Below the pieces are notes generated by a model. The model was not told where the DNA came from. It ran no database searches and saw nothing but the letters and a program-made list of their open reading frames with translations. Shown piece after piece: positions 1-7,451 of a DNA stretch of 64,000 nt (positions are counted from its first letter, which is position 1; each line of letters starts with the position of its first letter). Source of the DNA: an uncultured Prevotella sp. (GTDB taxonomy: Bacteria > Bacteroidota > Bacteroidia > Bacteroidales > Bacteroidaceae). Both the position numbers and the translations under genes were made by a program. Where the stretch lies: NCBI GenBank assembly GCA_946415755.1, contig CAMKTS010000004.1, positions 62,001 through 126,000 of the forward strand. Direction: 5' to 3'.

Positions 1-247
1 GTGCCAGCTGTCGCTCCAGGTAGAAGTTGCGTCGCGTCAGGCTTTCGTTGTTTTTTCTCATCGAGAAGAATTGCTCTATGGAAGCATTCCACTCATAGAC
101 ACGACCGGCCACGAAGTTTGCTGACGAGAACCATACGCTGCCCTGATAGCTGTTAAAGCGGAACAGCAGGGTCAGACTGATAGCCTCGAGCAGCACAAAC
201 AGCAGCCAGTGGTGGTGCCGATAGAGGAACTCCAAGAGATTCTTCAC
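1..247 (-). CDS. mreC: MreC, rod shape-determining protein (N-terminal part)
   Basis: The first 82 codons of MreC, cut by the window edge. MreC is the periplasmic, membrane-anchored scaffold that links MreB to cell-wall synthesis. The sequence shows a short cytoplasmic start (VKNLLEFLYRHHHW), one membrane segment (about residues 14-30, LLFVLLEAISLTLLF), then the polar start of the periplasmic coiled-coil region. The start is a GTG at 245-247, 10 bases after the mreB stop, so the two are surely co-transcribed. No ATG lies nearby in this frame. The identification rests on the length-independent N-terminal pattern and on the mreB-mreC order. Confidence 0.85.
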   Translation of the reverse strand, partial: MKNLLEFLYRHHHWLLFVLLEAISLTLLFRFNSYQGSVWFSSANFVAGRVYEWNASIEQFFSMRKNNESLTRRNFYLERQLA

Positions 248-257
248 AGATTCGTCT

Positions 258-1280
258 TTATCTCATCAGGAACGAGAAGCGGTTGACATTCTTCAGTGCG
301 ATACCGGCACCCTTGGCCACACAGTGCAAGGGGTCTTCAGCAATATGGAAGGGGATGCAAATCTTGGCCTCCAGGCGCTGGTCCAAGCCACGAAGAAGTG
401 CTCCACCACCTGTCAGCCAGATACCGTTCTTCACGATGTCGGCATACAGCTCGGGAGGGGTATTCTCCAGTGCTGAGAGGACGGCAGACTCGATGCGTGC
501 CACTGTCTTGTCCAGACAGTGGGCTATCTCCTGATAGCATACGGGTACCTCCATGGGTAGTGCGGTGATGCGGTTCGGGCCGTGGACGATATAGTCCTCG
601 GGAGCCTCGTCGCCCAGGTCGGTAAGGGCAGAGCCTACCGCAATCTTGATGCGCTCGGCCATACGCTCCGACACCTTGACATTATGCTGACGTGACATGT
701 ATTCCTGAATGTCGGCTGTCAGGTCGTCACCAGCCACCTTGATAGAGTTGTTGGCCACGATGCCTCCCAGCGAGATGACGGCTATCTCCGTGGTACCGCC
801 GCCGATATCGACAATCATGTTACCCTCTGGAGCCTCCACATCGATGCCGATACCGATGGCTGCCGCCATGGGCTCGAACAACAGGTACACGTCACGGCCG
901 TCGGCATGTTCGGCACTGTCGCGCACAGCGCGCAGCTCTACTTCCGTCGAACCGCTGGGCACGCCAATCACCATGCGCAGCGAGGGCGAGAAGAGGCGGC
1001 TGCCCGTATGCACCATCTTGATGAGTCCGCGCATCATCTGCTCACAGGCAGAGAAGTCGGCTATCACACCGTCACGCAGCGGACGAACGGTGCGGATATT
1101 GTCGTGTGTCTTTTCATACATCATCTTAGCCCGCGACCCCACGGCAATCATCTTGTCGGTATGGCGGTCAAGGGCTACTACAGACGGCTCGTCGACCACA
1201 ATCTTGTCATCACTGATGATAATGGTGTTAGCCGTTCCCAAGTCCATAGCTATCTCCTGGACAAAACTAAAAAATCCCAT
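258..1280 (-). CDS. mreB: MreB, actin-like cell-shape protein
   Basis: Complete 340-aa MreB, the bacterial actin homologue that forms membrane-bound filaments and directs lateral wall synthesis. The actin-fold nucleotide motifs are clear: phosphate-1 loop AMDLGTANT near residue 12, phosphate-2 region VDIGGGTTEIAVI near residue 158, and the adenosine loop LTGGGALLRGLD near residue 290. The length is normal for the family. It lies 36 bases after the purH stop and just before mreC, giving purH-mreB-mreC on one strand. No separate -7 element was seen in the A/T-rich gap, so transcription probably comes from the purH promoter. Confidence 0.97.
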   Translation of the reverse strand: MGFFSFVQEIAMDLGTANTIIISDDKIVVDEPSVVALDRHTDKMIAVGSRAKMMYEKTHDNIRTVRPLRDGVIADFSACEQMMRGLIKMVHTGSRLFSPSLRMVIGVPSGSTEVELRAVRDSAEHADGRDVYLLFEPMAAAIGIGIDVEAPEGNMIVDIGGGTTEIAVISLGGIVANNSIKVAGDDLTADIQEYMSRQHNVKVSERMAERIKIAVGSALTDLGDEAPEDYIVHGPNRITALPMEVPVCYQEIAHCLDKTVARIESAVLSALENTPPELYADIVKNGIWLTGGGALLRGLDQRLEAKICIPFHIAEDPLHCVAKGAGIALKNVNRFSFLMR

Positions 1281-1283
1281 TCT

Positions 1284-1318
1284 AATTTACAATTTGACAA
1301 TTTACAATTTACAATTTA
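1284..1318. repeat. A/T-rich short tandem repeat in purH-mreB gap
   Basis: The spacer between purH and mreB is three to four imperfect copies of an 8-9 base unit (ACAATTT / ACAATTTG). Similar degenerate strings stand in the spacer before the GH94 gene (about 22836-22868). They look like slipped, non-coding filler. No promoter can be read in this copy. Confidence 0.6.
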
Positions 1319-1909
1319 CTTCTCAAACCATGCATTGATGGCAGTGTCGTAGTGTGAGCTGACGCCAAAGGCACGCGTAGCCAGCATGCGGCGCTGCTCT
1401 TTCGTGGTTTCAGCACCCTGCGCGTTCAGGATGTCCAACAATATAGAGTACTCAGCCTTCGACGGAACTATCACCACATCATTAAAATTTTTCGCTGCAG
1501 CACGAATCAATGAGATGCCGCCGATGTCGATCTTCTCGATGATGTCCTCCTCAGAGGCACCGCTGGCCACGGTCTGCTCAAACGGGTAGAGGTCTACGAT
1601 GACCAGGTCGATTTCCGGAATCTCATACTGAGCCATCTGCTCGCGGTCGCCTGCGTTGTCACGGCGTCCCAGGATGCCTCCGAACACTTTCGGGTGCAAT
1701 GTCTTCACACGGCCGCCGAGGATGCTGGGATAGGTCGTCACCTCTTCCACTTTCTCGCATGCGTAGCCGAGTCCTTCAATAAAAGTCTGCGTACCTCCTG
1801 TCGACAAGAACTTCACGCCCTCGTCGTTCAGTTTCTTCAGCAGTTCCTCCAGCCCATCCTTATGAAATACCGAGATGAGCGCTGTCTTAATTTTCTTATT
1901 CTCTGCCAT
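1316..1909 (-). CDS. purH: Stand-alone IMP cyclohydrolase domain (PurH N-terminal domain only)
   Basis: A 197-aa protein covering only the MGS-like IMP cyclohydrolase half of PurH, which closes FAICAR to IMP in the last purine step. Visible landmarks are KTALISVFHKDGL at the start, LSTGGT near residue 36, TSYP-like TTYPSILGGRVKTLHPKVFGGIL near residues 58-80, and DLVIVDLYPFEQT near residues 100-112. Most bacterial PurH proteins are about 500-590 aa, with a C-terminal AICAR formyltransferase domain. Here a TAA follows INAWFEK and no transferase sequence is found downstream before mreB. Either the organism carries AICAR formyltransferase as a separate gene, or this gene is truncated. It starts at the ATG at 1909, downstream of a good minus-strand promoter. 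Confidence 0.9.
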   Translation of the reverse strand: MAENKKIKTALISVFHKDGLEELLKKLNDEGVKFLSTGGTQTFIEGLGYACEKVEEVTTYPSILGGRVKTLHPKVFGGILGRRDNAGDREQMAQYEIPEIDLVIVDLYPFEQTVASGASEEDIIEKIDIGGISLIRAAAKNFNDVVIVPSKAEYSILLDILNAQGAETTKEQRRMLATRAFGVSSHYDTAINAWFEK

Positions 1910-1917
1910 AAATTCTA

Positions 1918-2117
1918 TATAACGTTATAATGAGTGTGCAAAATTACAAAAAAGCCGCCACACTGCCACACGTTTCCCGGATTTTTTTTTCGTCTCCCAA
2001 AAAATAATAATGTATGTCAATCCAGGAAGCGCAGATGACGCATGTCAACAATTTTGTTCATTTTCGGAAAATAATTCCTCTTTTCTCCGTCTTTTCGGTG
2101 TTTTTGTCGTACCTTTG
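1918..2117. promoter_or_regulatory. Divergent promoters for purH (-) and the FadL-type porin (+)
   Basis: The minus-strand -7 element TAATTTTG reads from 1946 to 1939, about 30 bases before the purH ATG. A perfect 12-base palindrome TATAACGTTATA (1918-1929) sits at the expected transcript start and could be an operator. The plus-strand -7 element TACCTTTG is at 2110-2117, 28 bases before the ATG at 2145. The rest of the gap shows no gene. Confidence 0.7.
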
Positions 2118-2144
2118 CAGCCACAAATATCAACCACTATTGTT

Positions 2145-3569
2145 ATGAAAAAGAAAAAGATTTTCCTGATGGCACTCTTCGCCATCGCCGTCGGCACGGT
2201 TAAGGCTGGCGGACTGATGACCAACACCAACTACCACATTGCCTTTGACCGCATGATGGCACGCGGTGCCACGTTCGACATTGACGCAGCCTACTCCAAC
2301 CCCGCCGGTATGGCTTGGGGCTATGAGGGATTCCAGATGTCACTCAACTTCCAGAAGCCGTGGCAGGACCGCGACATCGAGACCAACATCCCCAACTTCC
2401 TGGCTGTGCCTCAGATGGGCTATCCCGGTGTAAACATCGGCCATACGTATCACGGCGAGGCCTCGGCCCCCATCGTACCGGCCCTGTTTGCCTCTTATAA
2501 GAAAGGCCGCTGGGCCTTGTCGGCCATGATTGGCATCGTGGGCAGCGGCGGATTCGTGGAGTATGGCGACGGCATCCCCATGTTCAACACGCTGGTAATG
2601 GCCAAGATCCTCAGTGCCACAGCCACGCTGCCGGCTGCGGCAGGAGGTCCCATCACCCCCGACAAGTACGCTATCTGCTCAGAGATGAAGGGTAAGCAGT
2701 ATATCTATGGCGGTCAGCTGAACTTCACCTATCGGATTACCGACAACCTGTCGGCTGCCGTCGGCATGCGCGCCAACTACTACGACGGTTACAACCGAGG
2801 CTTTGTGATGGCCAATATGGGCAACACCGAACTCATCAACCTGCAGCTCGACTGCATACAGCGTGGCTGGGGCTTCGCTCCCATCGTGGGCCTCAACTTC
2901 CACAAGGGTCCGCTGACCATCGCTGCCCGCTACGAGTTCCGCACCAAGATAGAGACCAAGAACAATACCAAGCAGCTGTTTGCCAGAATCAAGAACACCG
3001 ACCTGGCTACGGCAGCCACCGTGCCTTATATCGAGGGCGATATGGCTCTGCAGCAGTTTGGCGACAAGGTGGCTCCCTATCAGGATGGTGCCAAGACGCG
3101 CTACGACATGCCGTCGCTGCTCTCTGTGGCTGTGGGATATGAATTCAATCCCAAGCTGCGTGCCACGCTGGAGTACCACTTCTTCGATGACAGGCACGCC
3201 AAGATGGCTGGCAACCGTCAGAAGGAACTGAAGCATGGCACCCACGAGATACTGGCTGGTATCGAGGGCGACATCAACGACCGCTGGACGCTGAGCTGCG
3301 GTGTGCAGCGCACCGACTACGGACTGAGCGACACCTATCAGCAGAACACCTCGTTCGCCTGCGACAGCTACAGCATCGGACTGGGATGTGCCGTCCGCCT
3401 GTCGGAGAAGCTGCGCCTGAATGCCGGCTACTTCATCAGTATCTACGAAGACTACACTCGCAACCATCCCAAGGAGCTGGGTGGCTATCTGGGTACCGGC
3501 TATCCTGGTCAGGACATCTACTCACGTACCAACAACGTCATCGGTGTCGGTATCGACTACCGGTTCTGA
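2145..3569 (+). CDS. OmpP1/FadL/TodX-family outer membrane transport protein
   Basis: A 474-aa predicted outer-membrane beta-barrel of the FadL family, which passes hydrophobic compounds such as long-chain fatty acids. The ATG at 2145 begins a clear signal peptide (MKKKKIFLMALFAIAVGTVKA). The mature protein starts GGLMTNTNYHIAF and has the family's N-terminal AYSNPAGMAW motif near residue 50. The C-terminal half alternates polar and aromatic residues and ends in YRF, a typical barrel-insertion end. An upstream in-frame ATG at 2010 lies before the promoter and is not used. It appears monocistronic and is followed by a REP-like repeat. The substrate is not known. Confidence 0.88.
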   Translation: MKKKKIFLMALFAIAVGTVKAGGLMTNTNYHIAFDRMMARGATFDIDAAYSNPAGMAWGYEGFQMSLNFQKPWQDRDIETNIPNFLAVPQMGYPGVNIGHTYHGEASAPIVPALFASYKKGRWALSAMIGIVGSGGFVEYGDGIPMFNTLVMAKILSATATLPAAAGGPITPDKYAICSEMKGKQYIYGGQLNFTYRITDNLSAAVGMRANYYDGYNRGFVMANMGNTELINLQLDCIQRGWGFAPIVGLNFHKGPLTIAARYEFRTKIETKNNTKQLFARIKNTDLATAATVPYIEGDMALQQFGDKVAPYQDGAKTRYDMPSLLSVAVGYEFNPKLRATLEYHFFDDRHAKMAGNRQKELKHGTHEILAGIEGDINDRWTLSCGVQRTDYGLSDTYQQNTSFACDSYSIGLGCAVRLSEKLRLNAGYFISIYEDYTRNHPKELGGYLGTGYPGQDIYSRTNNVIGVGIDYRF

Positions 3570-3573
3570 TTCC

Positions 3574-3638
3574 TTTTCCTTCATTAGCATATTTTCTGAT
3601 TATACCTCACAGGGGGGACAGCCCCCGTGTGAGCATAT
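3574..3638. repeat. REP-like palindromic repeat, copy A
   Basis: Copy of a dispersed unit made of a conserved left part (TTTTCCTTCATTagCATATTTTCTGATTAT) and an imperfect palindrome of the form CCTCACAGGGGG..CCCCCGTGTGAG. The same unit recurs at 6473-6540 and 7185-7284, with partial copies at 7373-7437 and 8851-8905. It ends the porin gene region and could act as a terminator or REP element. Confidence 0.75.
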
Positions 3639-3659
3639 TACTCTTACATTAAGATCACA

Positions 3660-3690
3660 AAAACCCCCGTGTGCTATGGTATTAGGGGGT
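3660..3690. terminator. Hairpin between convergent genes
   Basis: AACCCCC and GGGGGTT form a 7-bp stem around a 17-base loop in the gap between the convergent porin and ATPase genes. The stem carries the GTGTGCTATG motif also seen in partial REP copies. There is no clear T tract, so its role as a terminator is tentative. Confidence 0.35.
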
Positions 3691-3695
3691 TACTC

Positions 3696-4985
3696 CTAAC
3701 ATTCATGGTCAATTCCTAGCAGCCACTTCCAGCATGGAATCACCTCTATGGCACCATGCTTATCAGTCAGTGTGCCTTCTTCATCGTAGGTGATGATGAT
3801 GCGCCTACGGCAAGGATGCACATTCGGAAGTTTCTCCAATGGTTCTTTCTCCCGTTTCTCTGTTTCCGGATCAGCTATAGAATACGATACTTGTATGGCC
3901 AGTTCGTCTTCCGGTACAAAGAAATCCACCTCAACATTCACATTATAGAAGAATACTCGCTCGTTGTCCTCATCGTGTCCATACTTGCGGAACAGTGACA
4001 GGGCTACCATGTTTTCAAGCAGAATGGTTTCTGCGTCCAACAATTGCAATGTCAGCAGGCCGTTGTCAATGAAGTAATATTTGCAGATGCTTTCCTTGTC
4101 GCTGAACGATGACGCTATATTTCTCAGGCGAAGTAGCAACCAGGCATCCTCGGAAAAACTGATATAGTTTGATACCGTGGGGACGCTGATCTTGCCCGAC
4201 ACACTTGAAAGAATCTTCGAGATGCGATTGTATGATACAGGCTGCATCACGCTTTCAGCCATCTTCTTAATCATCAACTGAAGCAGACGCGGATTGGAGA
4301 TCCCGTTACGTTGTACGATGTCGCCAAGATAGATCTTCTGGAAAACGCTTGACAGGTAGCTTCGCTTCACCGGTAGTTTGATTGACTCTGGCAGGCCTCC
4401 CCAAGTAAAATACTCACCGTATGCCTTCATAAACCTTGCCTTTGATTCTGTAGCCGTCAGGGCCAATTCGTCGTAGGCCACACCAGTATAAGACAGATAT
4501 TCCTTGAAGCTGAAGGGATAGACTTCTACTGGCAGGTAGCGGCCACCTAATGCCGCCATGATTTCTTTCGACAGCATCTTGGCATTCGAGCCCGTTATGA
4601 ACACGCTGTATTTCTTGTCTGCCAGGTTGCGGGCGAACTTCTGCCAGCCATCCACATTCTGAATTTCGTCGAGAAACAGCATGGGGCGTTTTCCGTACAT
4701 CTCCTGATGGCACTCCAGTATCAGGTTGAAGTCTTCAGCCGTAAATCCCTCCAGGCGGGTGTCCTCAAAGTCCAGGTAGAGCATTTCGTCCCATCCCTTG
4801 CCCTCTGCCAACAGCTGCCGTATTCTCTGGAAGAGAAGGAAAGACTTGCCAGAGCGTCTGACTCCCACGAATATCTTCAGCGGAAAGCTGCCGAGGTCAT
4901 AATGACGAGGAAAAATGTCGTACTGCTCCACATCCTTCTGGTTGTCAAGCAGCACCCGCTTCAATGTGTTTCTTGCTATGCTCAT
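3696..4985 (-). CDS. AAA ATPase with DUF4143 domain
   Basis: A 429-aa ATPase of the AAA_14/DUF4143 family, widespread in Bacteroidota and archaea but of unknown biological role. The Walker A motif GVRRSGKS is near residue 41, Walker B LFLDEIQNV near residue 104, and the sensor-like FITGSNAKML near residue 130. The DUF4143 region fills the C-terminal half and contains DNGLL and VEVDFFV. The latter is a nuclease-like (E/D)VDF pattern typical of the family tail. The gene has its own promoter (-7 TACTTTTG, 5040 to 5033) and appears monocistronic. Confidence 0.88.
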   Translation of the reverse strand: MSIARNTLKRVLLDNQKDVEQYDIFPRHYDLGSFPLKIFVGVRRSGKSFLLFQRIRQLLAEGKGWDEMLYLDFEDTRLEGFTAEDFNLILECHQEMYGKRPMLFLDEIQNVDGWQKFARNLADKKYSVFITGSNAKMLSKEIMAALGGRYLPVEVYPFSFKEYLSYTGVAYDELALTATESKARFMKAYGEYFTWGGLPESIKLPVKRSYLSSVFQKIYLGDIVQRNGISNPRLLQLMIKKMAESVMQPVSYNRISKILSSVSGKISVPTVSNYISFSEDAWLLLRLRNIASSFSDKESICKYYFIDNGLLTLQLLDAETILLENMVALSLFRKYGHDEDNERVFFYNVNVEVDFFVPEDELAIQVSYSIADPETEKREKEPLEKLPNVHPCRRRIIITYDEEGTLTDKHGAIEVIPCWKWLLGIDHEC

Positions 4986-5032
4986 CTGTCTAAAAATGCG
5001 TCTTTTATAAAATCACACTTAATAAAACGCTA

Positions 5033-5040
5033 CAAAAGTA
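5033..5040 (-). promoter_or_regulatory. -7 element for the AAA/DUF4143 gene
   Basis: TACTTTTG read on the minus strand, 48 bases before the ATG at 4985. It matches the Bacteroidetes primary sigma-factor -7 consensus TAnnTTTG. Confidence 0.6.
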
Positions 5041-5116
5041 TAAAATATAATTTAACAAAACAAATTTTTCTCATTATTTTCACTCCTTTTTACTTTTTCT
5101 TTAACGTTAGATATTT

Positions 5117-5148
5117 AGTACACAGCGGAACCGACCCCGCTGTGTACT
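5117..5148. repeat. GTACACAG hairpin repeat, copy 1
   Basis: Perfect 12-bp inverted repeat AGTACACAGCGG / CCGCTGTGTACT with loop AACCGACC. A second copy with the same loop core is at 9528-9559. Its right arm abuts the acetyltransferase remnant, so it may mark the break point. Confidence 0.7.
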
Positions 5149-5320
5149 AATTGTTGATGCCCGTAATGCTCCTGACGCTCTGGCTTATTATGAGAAGAAC
5201 GGATTTATCTATCTGTTCCCCTCAGAGGAATCTGAGTCAATAAGCACACGAAAGGACAAGGCTGTCGTTCCTCAGAATACTCGACTGATGTACTTTGACC
5301 TAAAGGACTCTACAGAATAA
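5147..5320 (+). pseudogene. 3' remnant of a GNAT acetyltransferase
   Basis: An open frame without a start codon reads LIVDARNAPDALAYYEKNGF, continues to NTRLMYFDLKDSTE and stops with TAA at 5318. The signature (V)DA.N...A..YYEKNGF...TR.MYFDL is the C-terminal acetyl-CoA-binding end of small GNAT acetyltransferases. About two thirds of such a protein (normally 160-175 aa) is missing. The remnant begins exactly at the hairpin repeat at 5117-5148. Many GNATs of this shape are toxins paired with DNA-binding antitoxins, but no antitoxin gene is left here. Confidence 0.7.
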
Positions 5321-5347
5321 ATATCGGAAAAGATTTGGTTATTCCAC

Positions 5348-5466
5348 TTTTTCTGTGTACCTTTGCCCCCGACAACGAGCTCATGAAACATGAGCACAAG
5401 GGGACTGATACATGTGCTACTTTTTGAGTAAACATTTTGATATTTAAGAAAAACTCACTAAATTTG
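5348..5466 (+). promoter_or_regulatory. Two candidate promoters before the LRR gene
   Basis: TACCTTTG at 5348-5355 and TAAATTTG at 5459-5466 both match the -7 consensus. The second, about 50 bases before the ATG at 5516, has a TTTG -33-like element about 20 bases upstream. Between them lies a small hairpin, GCTCATG/CATGAGC. Confidence 0.5.
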
Positions 5467-5515
5467 CACTGTCAATCAAGAGATCATCTGCATAACCAAT
5501 AAAATCAATTTAATC

Positions 5516-6421
5516 ATGAAAAAGATTCTTATTTCAGCCTTTATGCTTGCATTCCTGACGGCAGAAGGAATGGCACAAGACATCATGGTCACCAACGATG
5601 GTGAATCCATGAAAGTATATAACATTGAAGTTGGGCAATCAGCCATTTTCTATCAGCTTGAGGACAACAAGAACTCGGAGGTGAAGAGAATTGAAAAGAC
5701 CAATGTGCTCATTATCAAGAAGCAGGACGGCACGCAGATCATCCCCAACGCCAACAACGTAGGAACATCTGCACCACAGAGTGCCGCCGCCCCGCAGCTC
5801 TCTGAGGGGCAGATTGCCGCAGCACCCAAGAAAGATGTGAAGCCGGCCGTGGCCTCGTCGGCTGTAACAGAAAGGAAAGGTGTCAAGACCTTCAGTGCCG
5901 TCAACGCAGAAGGCCAGACTCTTTATTTTCAGATTCTTTCAGAGAATGACAAGACATTGGCTCTGATTAATAATAGCAAGGATAAGTACACGTTCTCGTC
6001 GTGCATTATCCCCGACAAGGTGGAACTCGATAACCAGACCTATACCGTCACCGTCATCGGAGAGAAAGCCATGCAAAAGAATCCCAATCTGACCTATGTG
6101 TCGCTACCAGAAACCCTCAAGCGCATAGAGCAACGAGCATTCAAAGGAACAGCTCTGACCCATATCGTATTTCCTAGTAGTCTGGAGTATATCGGCGAAT
6201 GTGCATTCTTCTTAAGTTGTCTTGAAGAACTGGCCATTCCTCCTACCGTGAAGAACATGGGACGATATGCATTCCTCTACTGTGGCAAGAGCCTTAGTCC
6301 CAGCAAGAACTATGCTGGATATATTTCCAGTCTGCCGATGTTTGTGACGGAACGTAACAGCCAGGACTATGGCATTGACGATTCATCCGTTGAAGCATAT
6401 AATAAAGCGAAAGGAAAGTGA
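5516..6421 (+). CDS. Secreted leucine-rich repeat (LRR_5/BspA-type) protein
   Basis: A 301-aa exported protein. The N-terminus is a signal peptide (MKKILISAFMLAFLTAEGMA). A beta-rich region follows (about residues 25-75) that resembles the N-terminal domain of other Bacteroidota secreted proteins, then an Ala/Pro-rich linker (about 80-115). BspA-type repeats cover about 160-265, with units such as LTYVSLPETLKRIEQRAFKG and LTHIVFPSSLEYIGECAF. BspA-type repeats mediate adhesion in oral relatives, but the ligand here is unknown. The protein ends without a sorting tail. The REP-like copy B follows the stop codon. Confidence 0.8.
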   Translation: MKKILISAFMLAFLTAEGMAQDIMVTNDGESMKVYNIEVGQSAIFYQLEDNKNSEVKRIEKTNVLIIKKQDGTQIIPNANNVGTSAPQSAAAPQLSEGQIAAAPKKDVKPAVASSAVTERKGVKTFSAVNAEGQTLYFQILSENDKTLALINNSKDKYTFSSCIIPDKVELDNQTYTVTVIGEKAMQKNPNLTYVSLPETLKRIEQRAFKGTALTHIVFPSSLEYIGECAFFLSCLEELAIPPTVKNMGRYAFLYCGKSLSPSKNYAGYISSLPMFVTERNSQDYGIDDSSVEAYNKAKGK

Positions 6422-6540
6422 CACAGCGGGACCCCGTGTGACAGAAGAAGATGATCTATCATTGCCTGTAACTTTTCCTTCATTGGCATATTTTCTGATT
6501 ATAACACCTCACAGGGGGACAGACCCCGTGTGAGCATATA
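6421..6540. repeat. REP-like palindromic repeat, copy B
   Basis: Holds a short version (ACACAGCGGGACCCCGTGTG, 6421-6440) directly at the LRR stop codon. The full unit follows at 6473-6540 with the conserved TTCATTGGCATATTTTCTG left part and the CCTCACAGGGGG/CCCCGTGTGAG palindrome. It lies between convergent genes. Confidence 0.75.
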
Positions 6541-6543
6541 GCG

Positions 6544-7083
6544 TTATTCCTGATAGAACAGCTTATACCACCCACTTTGGTAGTTCTTGGCCGATTCAAT
6601 CTGTTTCTGTATCTTCTTTATTCTCTCGTGAAGCGTTTCTGCCGCTTTGATGTTATCGTTATTGTCCTCACTCGTGAAGAGTTGTTTCCATCCATTGCCG
6701 AATCTGCTCCTTTTGAATTTCATCAGTTCTTCATTGGTCAGACGGTTGCGCCTATCAAGAAAATAGAACTCTACGTGATCCTGTCCTTGCAGGTTGACAA
6801 TGTACTTAATGATGAAATGAGCTTGTTCCTCACTGGCTGCTACTTGCCAGAACCCGTCCTTCGCCAGCAGTTTGCGAAGCCTGTCACCACCTACTCGTTC
6901 GTATTCTGTAGCACCGGCCTCAACATAAACGACATTGCCTTTAGCCATCAGGAAACCGTGATACTGTGTAATGTCCACGGTCGGCATGGCGACACTTGCA
7001 CGATTCTCCTTTACCTCCACTACGTCTTGAGCACTAATTGCTAGCGACAATGCTGCCATAATAATAAAAAGAATTTTCCTCAT
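6544..7083 (-). CDS. Small secreted protein of unknown function
   Basis: A 179-aa protein with a clear signal peptide (MRKILFIIMAALSLAISAQ) and no membrane segment afterwards. The mature part is hydrophilic. A stretch near residues 60-100 (YERVGGDRLRKLLAKDGFWQ and then AHFIIKYIVN) looks like a domain seen in Bacteroidota secreted hypotheticals. The C-terminus is Lys/Gln-rich and probably helical. The family was not recognised. A -7 element TAATTTTG reads from 7117 to 7110 on this strand. Confidence 0.7.
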   Translation of the reverse strand: MRKILFIIMAALSLAISAQDVVEVKENRASVAMPTVDITQYHGFLMAKGNVVYVEAGATEYERVGGDRLRKLLAKDGFWQVAASEEQAHFIIKYIVNLQGQDHVEFYFLDRRNRLTNEELMKFKRSRFGNGWKQLFTSEDNNDNIKAAETLHERIKKIQKQIESAKNYQSGWYKLFYQE

Positions 7084-7159
7084 CTTGAAGTTGTTTTGTT
7101 TGACAGGTGCAAAATTACAGAAAAATTGCTAAATGGCCAAATTGTAAGGATTATTTCTG

Positions 7160-7284
7160 TATCATGCGGGCTGTCCCCGTACAATACCTCACAAGGGGAC
7201 AGACCTCGTGTGAGCATTTCCTTCATTGGCATATTTTCTGATTTTAACACCTCACACGGGGTCTGTCCCCTTGTGAGCATGTCA
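7160..7284. repeat. REP-like palindromic repeat, copies C1 and C2
   Basis: Two adjacent copies: a palindrome at about 7185-7217, then a full unit at 7216-7284. In the second the centre is inverted relative to copies A and B (CTCACACGGGG TCTG TCCCCTTGTGAG). Copies in opposite orientation are the arrangement typical of REP doublets (BIMEs). Confidence 0.75.
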
Positions 7285-7372
7285 TATTTCTTGTTTATGT
7301 TACTTGTTCTTTTCAATAATCCCATTTATTCTCCCGAACCAATGGGCTTAATCTACATATTAAATAAACGAT

Positions 7373-7437
7373 ACCGTGGTAACACCACGTGTGCTATATT
7401 TCTGACCTCACAGGGGGAGCCCCCGAGCACGTGTGCT
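7373..7437. repeat. REP-like repeat, degenerate copy D
   Basis: Partial copy: ACCTCACAGGGGG AGCCCCC near 7405-7424, flanked by two CACGTGTGCT motifs (7386-7395 and 7429-7438). It lies directly downstream of the BspA-type gene. Confidence 0.55.
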
Positions 7438-7451
7438 CTTTCTTTGACAAA

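Noticed and set aside
2679..3467. 262-codon ORF on the minus strand
   Set aside because: Lies wholly inside the FadL-type porin gene and has a composition typical of an antisense shadow; no promoter or start signal.
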